Translations under genes and position numbers: made by a program
Notes under the pieces: generated by a model
Databases searched by the model: none
What the model was told of the DNA's origin: nothing
The model's input: the letters and a program-made list of their open reading frames with translations, nothing else
Shown here: positions 13,202 through 18,185 of the stretch, in pieces
Numbering within the stretch: position 1 is the stretch's first letter
How the letters are laid out: each line of letters opens with the position of its first letter
NCBI GenBank assembly: GCA_030631415.1
Contig: DAOVLE010000091.1
Location: 1-18,185 of the forward strand
Reading direction: 5' to 3'
DNA: 18,185 nucleotides
Source: JAAEQG01 sp023133475
GTDB lineage: Bacteria; Planctomycetota; Phycisphaerae; UBA1845

Positions 13202-14320
13202 ATGGTAGATACACGCGCCCCCCAACGCGCAAGCGTGGTGAGCCTGCCGCCCACCGCGCCCAAAATCCGCATAACGGCAGGTCTCGGGACGGCCAACCAA
13301 AAGACCTGGAATCTACGCCGACCCGTGACGCTTATCGGCACCTCGCGCACCGCCCACATCGTGCTATCGGACGACTCCGTTAGCCAGGCTCACTGCATCA
13401 TTGTCAATACCGGGCGCGAAGTGCTGCTCAAGGACCTGCATTCGGTCAACGGAACTCAACACAACGCTCAGATGGTCGACCTGGTGGTCCTCAAGGACGG
13501 CGATATTCTCCAATTGGGTCGGGCAACCGTTCAAGTCGCCATCCGGGATGTCATCCGCCAGGCTGACCGGGACACCACCGCTTCCCGCGACGATCCGCTT
13601 GCCATGCACGATCCGATGTTCCTTTGCCGGGTGGGTTCCTCGAAGCACTGGGTCGTCGAGCATGCCGTGACAATTATAGGGCGCTGCCCCGACGTCTCGG
13701 TTCCGCTCGATCATCCGGAGGTTGCACCGATACACGCTGCCTTGGTCCGGCTCGAGGGGGAACTGGTGGTGTTCGACCTGGCCGGCAAAACCGGAACATG
13801 GGTCAACGGGCAGCGAGAGGTTTTGGCACCTCTCAAAACCAAAGACCGTCTGAAAGTGGGCCCTTTCGAGATGATCGTATCAGCCACTGCCGAGGTTGGT
13901 GCGTTGGCCTGCGACGCCTCGAATCTGCAAGTCGATGACATAGGGGCCCGGCTGGTCCGCCTCTGGAAGCTGGAGGCGGACCTGAAGGCACAATCCGCCG
14001 CACTCCAACACCAGAGGCAGGAACTCCAACAGCAGACAGTGGCCATAGAAGTGGCCAAAACTTCCATCGAGAATGATCGCCGAGCACTCGAGCAGCAGGC
14101 CATGGGACTGTGGAAAGCCCGAACCCAACTCGATATCGAGCGAAAGCTGTTCCAGCAGAAGCAACGTCTTTCCGCCGGTGGGACCCAGATCGCTCACTCC
14201 CTACCATACGTGGCCTCGCCTGTTGTTGACCAGGCACCTCCCGTTGCACGAGCGTGGTTATCCTTGGATGCGGCGACCAAACCCCACACGTTCGGCCCCG
14301 CCAGGCAATCCATGAAGTAG
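13202..14320 (+). CDS. Tandem FHA-domain protein with C-terminal coiled coil
   Basis: This 372-residue cytoplasmic protein probably binds phosphothreonine peptides made by Ser/Thr kinases. FHA domain 1 (about 25-115) has LIGTSRTAHI (44-53), SQAH (61-64) and SVNGT (81-85). FHA domain 2 (about 130-228) has IIGRCPDVSVP (148-158), H168 and GTWVNG (198-203). Domain 1 keeps the Ser-x-x-His and Asn-Gly but has Thr47 where the phosphate-binding Arg is usual; domain 2 keeps that Arg (R151) but has lost the Ser before His. Residues about 238-320 are rich in Gln, Leu, Glu and Arg with heptad-like spacing (LKAQSAALQHQRQELQQQ), a likely coiled coil for dimerisation. The tail is unstructured. GGGAGGGAG precedes the ATG by about 7 bases. 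No kinase is nearby. The gene is followed directly by GAATGGA repeats. Confidence 0.9.
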   Translation: MVDTRAPQRASVVSLPPTAPKIRITAGLGTANQKTWNLRRPVTLIGTSRTAHIVLSDDSVSQAHCIIVNTGREVLLKDLHSVNGTQHNAQMVDLVVLKDGDILQLGRATVQVAIRDVIRQADRDTTASRDDPLAMHDPMFLCRVGSSKHWVVEHAVTIIGRCPDVSVPLDHPEVAPIHAALVRLEGELVVFDLAGKTGTWVNGQREVLAPLKTKDRLKVGPFEMIVSATAEVGALACDASNLQVDDIGARLVRLWKLEADLKAQSAALQHQRQELQQQTVAIEVAKTSIENDRRALEQQAMGLWKARTQLDIERKLFQQKQRLSAGGTQIAHSLPYVASPVVDQAPPVARAWLSLDAATKPHTFGPARQSMK

Positions 14321-14327
14321 GAAGTGT

Positions 14328-14348
14328 GAATGGAGAATGGAGAATGGA
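14328..14348. repeat. GAATGGA heptamer, three units
   Basis: Three perfect GAATGGA units begin seven bases after the FHA gene stop. The same heptamer recurs four times at 16851-16878 and once at 5649-5655. Confidence 0.85.
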
Positions 14349-14407
14349 TGTAGCGCGGGTTCTAACCGCCGCACGATGCCACAACGGCGGGTGAAACCCG
14401 CCCTACA
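14349..14407. repeat. C-family doublet: diverged arm plus inverted C arm
   Basis: The left half (14349-14371) reads TGTAGCGCGGGTTCTAACCGCC and the right half (14378-14407) is the inverted C unit, ending AAACCCGCCCTACA. The halves are of the same family but not identical in the hairpin. The doublet lies between two convergent genes. Confidence 0.75.
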
Positions 14408-14428
14408 ACTGCGAACCCTATACAACTT

Positions 14429-14449
14429 ACCTGTTGCCTGTTGCCTGAT
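14429..14449. repeat. CCTGTTG heptamer, about three units
   Basis: ACCTGTT, GCCTGTT and GCCTGAT follow each other with a 7-base period and run up to the stop codon (TAA, minus strand) of the acyl-CoA synthetase gene at 14449-14451. Confidence 0.7.
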
Positions 14450-16710
14450 TACCGCTTGGACCGATAGGCTAAGTATGTTCCTAGAGAGCGCACCGCCTGA
14501 TCGGCTGAGCGGAATACGGTCAGGCCTTGGGCGCGGATGTCCGCCGCCAGGGCTTCGTAAATCGAGCCGGAATCGAGCACCGCCACCAACGGCTTGGGCG
14601 AGGCTGCGTGCAGATCAGCCAAACGGTGGGCGATGGTTCGGCCTTGGGCGATTTCCTCCGGCGTGGTCTTGATGGCGGGGGTGAGCGGCACCAGCGAGAC
14701 CACCACCGCGTCAATGCTATCAGCCTCCAGCATGATACGCACACAAGTCTCATAGGCTTCGTCGTTGGCCATCGGCGTCAAATCCAGCGGATTGCGCGGG
14801 TTGACCAACGTGTCCAGGCGGAACTGCTTGAGTGCAGCCCGCAATCGAACCTCGTTATCAGCCCCGAGCGCGGGGACCTTGAGCGAGTATCCAGGCCCGG
14901 AAGTGGCATCAGCCATCCCCACGGACTCAAACCCGGCATTGGTAACCACGCCCAACCCCATCCCGTTGACCTGCTTGTGATGCAGCGTGCAGGACAGCTC
15001 GACCAACTGCTCGAATTGCCGGAAGGTCTCTGCCACCAAGGCTCCGGCATTATGCAGAACCGCCGCACAGACCGCGTAATCTCCGGCGATAACGGAGGTA
15101 TGGCCTTGGGTGGCGGTTCGTCCGGCTGCGGTTCGCCCGGCTTTGTAGACGATCGGCGTTTTGCCCTTTTCCACAAGGTTTTCGATGGCCCGGGCCAGTT
15201 TCACGCCGTTGAGGTCGATCAGACCCTCGAGGTAGATCGCGTAGGTGTCGATGTCGGGATTGTCCGCCAGAAACTCCAGACAATCCGAGACCGTCAGGTC
15301 GATCTGGTTGCCCATGGTCACGGCATAGGCCGGATCGAGGCAGCCGACGTTGCTCATCCGGGTGATCAAAAACGCACCGCTCTGAGAGATACAAGCCAGT
15401 TTCCGGGGTGTGTCCGCCAAGCGGGCTTTGAGCTTATTGGGTGGGATGAAGAAGGTGTCGTACTTGCCCGGCTGCGATTGGACGCCGAGGCAATTTCCAC
15501 CGACGAACACCGGCCCACCTCCCGGTCGTTGGTGGGCTGTGGTGATTTCTTGCTTGACGGTTCTCTCGATTTCGGCTCCGCCTTCGGTTTCGCCCATTCC
15601 GCCGGGGATGACGATGACGGCGTCCGCGGCATCGTGCCTGATGATGTCGCGGATGCACTGCGGGGTCTGGTCGGCTCCGATCGCAACGACTATCAGATCG
15701 ACCTTCTCGGGCAGTTCAGCGAAGCCGGCTACGCACGGGGTCTCGTCGACGAGTTTCTCTCCGGGCTTTATCAGGTAGAGATGGTCGGTATCGAATCCGC
15801 ACTTGCGGACGTTGCGGAGGATGATCCGCCCCATGTTCACAGTTTTTCCGGAGACGCCGACGATGGCCATCGACCGAGGCCTGAGCAGCTTCTCGATTTT
15901 AGCGATAGGCCTTGGCGAACGCCCCACAATGCGACGCCCAAAGCGGCACACCGCGTCGAGAGCGGTCAGCTTGTTGCCCTCGACCATCAGTGGATTGATC
16001 TCGAACTCCTCGATAGCCGGCCCCGGTGTGGCATCGCCCGCACAGTGCCGCCGGGCCAACTCGATGAAACCCTCGAAACAGCGCAGCAGCGCGTCATCGG
16101 CGACCAAGCGTTTCTTGCCGCGGGCTGAACCGGACACGTATGTGTAGCACAGCGTCTGCTTGAAAAGCTCGAAGAAGTCTTGCGGAGAACTCAACAAAGC
16201 CGATGCGGTTGAGGATGCCTGCCCCGGCTTGATAGCCTGAGCCAGCAGCTCGGTATCCGTCCCCCCGAACCCGGCGGTGAGCACCGGACCGAACTCGCGG
16301 GTCATCCGCAGCCCGACAAACAGTTCTCGGCCAAGGGCGTCGGAGGCCCGCTCGACACATTCGCAGATGAGCACCCCGGTGAGGTTGGAGGAGACCCGCC
16401 CGGTGGCGTCATATATGCGGCGGACGGCGGTGCGCACCTCGTCCAGGTTGTTGAGAGCAAATGCCACCCCTCCGGCTTCGGTCTTATGGGTGATGTCGGG
16501 TGAGACGATCTTGAGCACGACACGCTGCGAGCTTATGCCGGCCAGCGAGTCGGCGGTGCCCTCCTCCGCACGGGGGACAAACACGTGGGCGGGCGTGTTC
16601 GCCAAGTTGAAAGCCTCGACCACAGCGTAGCCTTCATGCTCGTAGAGCGATCGCTGTTCGGCGGCGGCGGTTGTCAGAATCTGGTCAACATCTTCACAGG
16701 TTGCGATCAT
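14449..16710 (-). CDS. ADP-forming acyl-CoA (acetyl-CoA) synthetase, fused beta-alpha order
   Basis: This 753-residue enzyme should interconvert acyl-CoA plus ADP and phosphate with the free acid, ATP and CoA, by a phosphohistidine route. Residues 1-255 are the ATP-grasp (beta) part: VLKIVSPDITHKTEAGGVAFAL (65-86) with His75, and EINPLMVEG (237-245). Residues about 272-370 are the CoA-binding Rossmann part (PRSMAIVGVSGK, then IVIPGGMGET). Residues 400-753 are the succinyl-CoA-ligase-like part with ISQSGAF (441-447) and GHTSVIAG (536-543), where His537 is the likely phosphorylated residue. The usual single-chain form (YfiQ/Pat type) has alpha first; here beta is first, and there is no acetyltransferase domain. 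GGAGGA stands 4 bases before the ATG. It is a single gene. The acyl substrate cannot be told. Confidence 0.9.
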   Translation of the reverse strand: MIATCEDVDQILTTAAAEQRSLYEHEGYAVVEAFNLANTPAHVFVPRAEEGTADSLAGISSQRVVLKIVSPDITHKTEAGGVAFALNNLDEVRTAVRRIYDATGRVSSNLTGVLICECVERASDALGRELFVGLRMTREFGPVLTAGFGGTDTELLAQAIKPGQASSTASALLSSPQDFFELFKQTLCYTYVSGSARGKKRLVADDALLRCFEGFIELARRHCAGDATPGPAIEEFEINPLMVEGNKLTALDAVCRFGRRIVGRSPRPIAKIEKLLRPRSMAIVGVSGKTVNMGRIILRNVRKCGFDTDHLYLIKPGEKLVDETPCVAGFAELPEKVDLIVVAIGADQTPQCIRDIIRHDAADAVIVIPGGMGETEGGAEIERTVKQEITTAHQRPGGGPVFVGGNCLGVQSQPGKYDTFFIPPNKLKARLADTPRKLACISQSGAFLITRMSNVGCLDPAYAVTMGNQIDLTVSDCLEFLADNPDIDTYAIYLEGLIDLNGVKLARAIENLVEKGKTPIVYKAGRTAAGRTATQGHTSVIAGDYAVCAAVLHNAGALVAETFRQFEQLVELSCTLHHKQVNGMGLGVVTNAGFESVGMADATSGPGYSLKVPALGADNEVRLRAALKQFRLDTLVNPRNPLDLTPMANDEAYETCVRIMLEADSIDAVVVSLVPLTPAIKTTPEEIAQGRTIAHRLADLHAASPKPLVAVLDSGSIYEALAADIRAQGLTVFRSADQAVRSLGTYLAYRSKR

Positions 16711-16815
16711 GGTGTCCTCCTGGGGTCATAAGCGGCAGGCTGACCCGTGCCAAACATAACACGCAGCCTACCCGCCGGTCCCGAACTATAGCACGCAACA
16801 CCCGCCGATTACAAC

Positions 16816-16845
16816 TGTAGGGCGGGTTCCACCCGCCGTTGTGGC
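16816..16845 (+). repeat. C-family palindromic unit
   Basis: This 30-base unit, TGTAGGGCGGGTT....GCCGTTGTGGC, contains the hairpin GGCGGGT-TCC-ACCCGCC. It is identical to the copy at 16987-17016 except for one loop base; the inverted copy is at 14378-14407. Confidence 0.88.
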
Positions 16846-16850
16846 TTGAT

Positions 16851-16892
16851 GAATGGAGAATGGAGAATGGAGAATGGAGAAAATTGAAAATG
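16851..16892. repeat. Heptamer array GAATGGA x4 then GAAAATT, GAAAATG
   Basis: Six 7-base units follow in register: four GAATGGA, then GAAAATT and GAAAATG, followed by GGGGGATGTG. The same transition and flank occur at the cbs stop (5649-5690), showing that the composite travels as one repeat. Confidence 0.88.
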
Positions 16893-16934
16893 GGGGGATG
16901 TGAGACATTGTCGTTGGGTGCACTCCCTTCCTTC

Positions 16935-16960
16935 TTCTCTGCGTTCTCTGCGTCTCTGCG
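16935..16960. repeat. TTCTCTGCG short tandem repeat
   Basis: TTCTCTGCG, TTCTCTGCG and TCTCTGCG follow one another, with units of 9, 9 and 8 bases. It is distinct from the 7-base arrays. Confidence 0.7.
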
Positions 16961-16986
16961 TTCATGAAAAATGTGGGTCTGCCGAC

Positions 16987-17016
16987 TGTAGGGCGGGTTT
17001 CACCCGCCGTTGTGGC
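16987..17016 (+). repeat. C-family palindromic unit touching a stop codon
   Basis: This second direct C copy lies 171 bases after the one at 16816. Its last base, C at 17016, is the first base of CTA, which is the TAG stop (minus strand) of the neighbouring small gene. The repeat is therefore flush with the gene end. Confidence 0.88.
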
Positions 17017-17363
17017 TACAGCTTCACCGCGAACTCGGCACCTGTGGCAATCCACAAAGCTACATATTCGTCCACCGAGTAATCTCCAACCGCCAGGTTG
17101 GGGGTGGGGTAGACTATTCGAGTCGGACTGCTGGAATTGGATGACGAAGGTGGCTGTCCGGAAAACACCTGCGGCTTGACTACCAGGTGGGCACCGTAGG
17201 TCTCATCAGAAGCCACCACCGAGGTGATCTTCCCGATCCGATAACCGGTTGTCGCCATGGTTCCCGTGGCTGAGACTCTCCCGCCGTGCGTTCGGGCGGC
17301 ACGATATTCCGCCAGCAGCTCTGCCTGGCAGTGGCGAAGTTGTTCCTTTGATCTCACCGACAT
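17016..17363 (-). CDS. Hypothetical protein, downstream partner of the fibronectin-III-like gene
   Basis: With the ATG at 17363 this gives a 115-residue protein starting MSVRSKEQLRHCQAELL and ending ALWIATGAEFAVKL. I do not recognise a family. A basic amphipathic N-terminal helix (about residues 1-25) is followed by a beta-rich part (YRIGKITSVVASDETYGAHLVVKPQVF), a Ser/Pro-rich linker (SGQPPSSSNSSSPT) and a final segment VGDYSVDEYVALWIA. There is no signal peptide. It starts two bases after the TAG of the upstream gene, so the pair is almost certainly co-transcribed and perhaps translationally coupled. An alternative start six codons upstream (17381) would overlap the upstream gene. A virion or tail-like structural role is possible but speculative. 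Confidence 0.65.
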   Translation of the reverse strand: MSVRSKEQLRHCQAELLAEYRAARTHGGRVSATGTMATTGYRIGKITSVVASDETYGAHLVVKPQVFSGQPPSSSNSSSPTRIVYPTPNLAVGDYSVDEYVALWIATGAEFAVKL

Positions 17364-17365
17364 CG

Positions 17366-18088
17366 CTAATCCTCGACACATTCACTCAGAAGGTTGGGAT
17401 GAGGATCGGGGCCTACGGCATCCGCCGTCGCCCGCACTGTTACCTGGTTCCCGTCCTCTCGCCCATACTTTGAAACAGCCCGGACACCCCATTGACGGGC
17501 TGTCCCGTGGGCATGGGTATCGGACGTGTAGTTGAAGTGAACCTGCCCGGCATCATAAGCCACCTGACCCACCACGGTCTCGTAGTCCATGGTGCCCGTG
17601 CCGCCGTCGGAGTGGATTCTGAACTCGACCGGAGGGGTCTCCTGGCGGATGGATGAGCATGTCCACCGCAATACAAACCGCCCGCCGGGAGCCAAACTCA
17701 CCGACAAATCCGTGGGGCTGTTGGGAAGCCCACCGATGAAGTTCCCCGCCGCGTCAAAGGCCACCGAAACCGGTGGGTCGCAGGAATCGCTCTCGACCCC
17801 ACCCCCGCCGATAGCCCGCAGAGCATAGAAGCACTCGGTGCCCGCAGCATGAGGCCACCAGGCAAAGTTCGAGACCTTGACTGCCCCAAACCCGGCGGCG
17901 CCCACCGGCACATCTTCGTCGATATCCTCAGCCGTCGGCGTCCCGCGGTACAGGTTGTACCCGCCTCTGACCCGCGGAAAGAACCATCCGTTGGTGGCAC
18001 AGACCCCATTGGCGATCCCCCGGGGCGTATACCCACGGTGAATCGGGTCATAGTGTTTCAACCACTTTTCAAACAAATCATTTTGCAT
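17366..18088 (-). CDS. Hypothetical protein with a fibronectin type III-like domain
   Basis: The ATG at 18088 gives 240 residues starting MQNDLFEKWLKHYDPIHRGY. A TTG nine codons earlier (18115) is an alternative, but that stretch is encoded by the heptamer repeat. The first ~125 residues are rich in Gly, Trp and Cys and match nothing I know. Residues about 132-228 have the layout of a fibronectin type III domain: SPTDLSVSLAPGGRFVLRW, PPVEFRIHSDGG, and GVRAVSKYGREDG before the last strand. No signal peptide or membrane segment is seen. It forms an operon with the small gene that follows. The combination, short non-secreted proteins with an Ig-like fold, recalls phage-tail or extracellular-injection components, but this is only a suggestion. 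The operon may continue beyond the window. Confidence 0.65.
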   Translation of the reverse strand: MQNDLFEKWLKHYDPIHRGYTPRGIANGVCATNGWFFPRVRGGYNLYRGTPTAEDIDEDVPVGAAGFGAVKVSNFAWWPHAAGTECFYALRAIGGGGVESDSCDPPVSVAFDAAGNFIGGLPNSPTDLSVSLAPGGRFVLRWTCSSIRQETPPVEFRIHSDGGTGTMDYETVVGQVAYDAGQVHFNYTSDTHAHGTARQWGVRAVSKYGREDGNQVTVRATADAVGPDPHPNLLSECVED

Positions 18089-18097
18089 GGCTACTTG

Positions 18098-18113
18098 GCT
18101 TTCAGCTTTCAGC
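18098..18113. repeat. GCTTTCA heptamer, two units
   Basis: GCTTTCA occurs twice followed by GC (GCTGAAA on the minus strand), a 7-base period like the GCTGATA tract at 4184-4200. It lies immediately upstream of the fibronectin-III-like gene start. Beyond it, 18117-18185 carries small hairpins (CAGG/CCTG) and no gene. Confidence 0.7.
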
Positions 18114-18185
18114 AAAAAGGGCAGGTCTCGCCTGTGCTTTTCGGCGAGGGAGTTTCGTGGCGGCAGGCTTGCGCTAGGCCCGGCA

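Larger units (their letters stand above)
16711..17015. other. Intergenic region between two minus-strand genes
   Basis: No gene is supported in this 305-base gap. The first ~100 bases should hold the promoter of the acyl-CoA synthetase gene, but no clear -35/-10 pair is visible. The rest is repeats: a C unit at 16816-16845, heptamers at 16851-16892, a 9-base CTCTGCG tract near 16935-16960, and a second C unit from 16987 that reaches the next gene's stop codon. Confidence 0.65.

Noticed and set aside
14527..16128. 533-residue open frame on the plus strand opposite the acyl-CoA synthetase
   Set aside because: The minus-strand frame has clear conserved motifs and a good ribosome binding site; the plus frame is low in plausible protein features.

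Overview
The window looks like a GC-rich (about 60% by eye) chromosomal segment of a planctomycete or a close relative, probably Phycisphaerae-like and perhaps from a metagenome. This placement is inference. It rests on very dense intergenic palindromic repeats, a tandem FHA-domain protein, a large secreted met-zincin, and a secreted beta-rich protein with a Cys-hydrophobic-Arg C-terminal tail. No 16S gene, tRNA, CRISPR array or intact transposase is visible.

Layout from left to right. Positions 1-313 are a repeat-filled leader. A secreted zinc metalloprotease (314-3370, +) follows. Next is the RNase P RNA gene (3552-3974, +) with a clear extended -10 promoter, flanked on both sides by palindromic repeat clusters. 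A cystathionine beta-synthase with two C-terminal CBS domains (4282-5676, +) comes after it. A minus-strand operon (7794 to 5756) then carries a small or truncated ORF, an AlbA_2/Schlafen-type protein and a three-cysteine Gp37/Gp68 (DUF5131) protein; it looks like acquired accessory DNA. A PBP4-type D-Ala-D-Ala carboxypeptidase follows (7885-9378, -, TTG start). A 1038-residue secreted repeat protein (9820-12936, +) and a double-FHA/coiled-coil protein (13202-14320, +) come next. A fused ADP-forming acyl-CoA synthetase with beta-alpha domain order is on the minus strand (14449-16710). Last are two unrecognised minus-strand genes, one fibronectin-III-like (17016-17363 and 17366-18088).

The genes do not form one pathway. 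Most are single transcription units separated by repeats. Only the 5756-7794 group and the 17016-18088 pair look like operons. The strongest unexplained structure is the intergenic DNA. Several palindromic families occur as inverted doublets, and each doublet pairs two different hairpin types; in one family the hairpin stems differ by compensatory changes. In addition, most intergenic regions carry short tandem repeats with a 7-base period but different sequences. Both kinds of repeat reach gene ends and supply stop codons, start codons or C-terminal residues.
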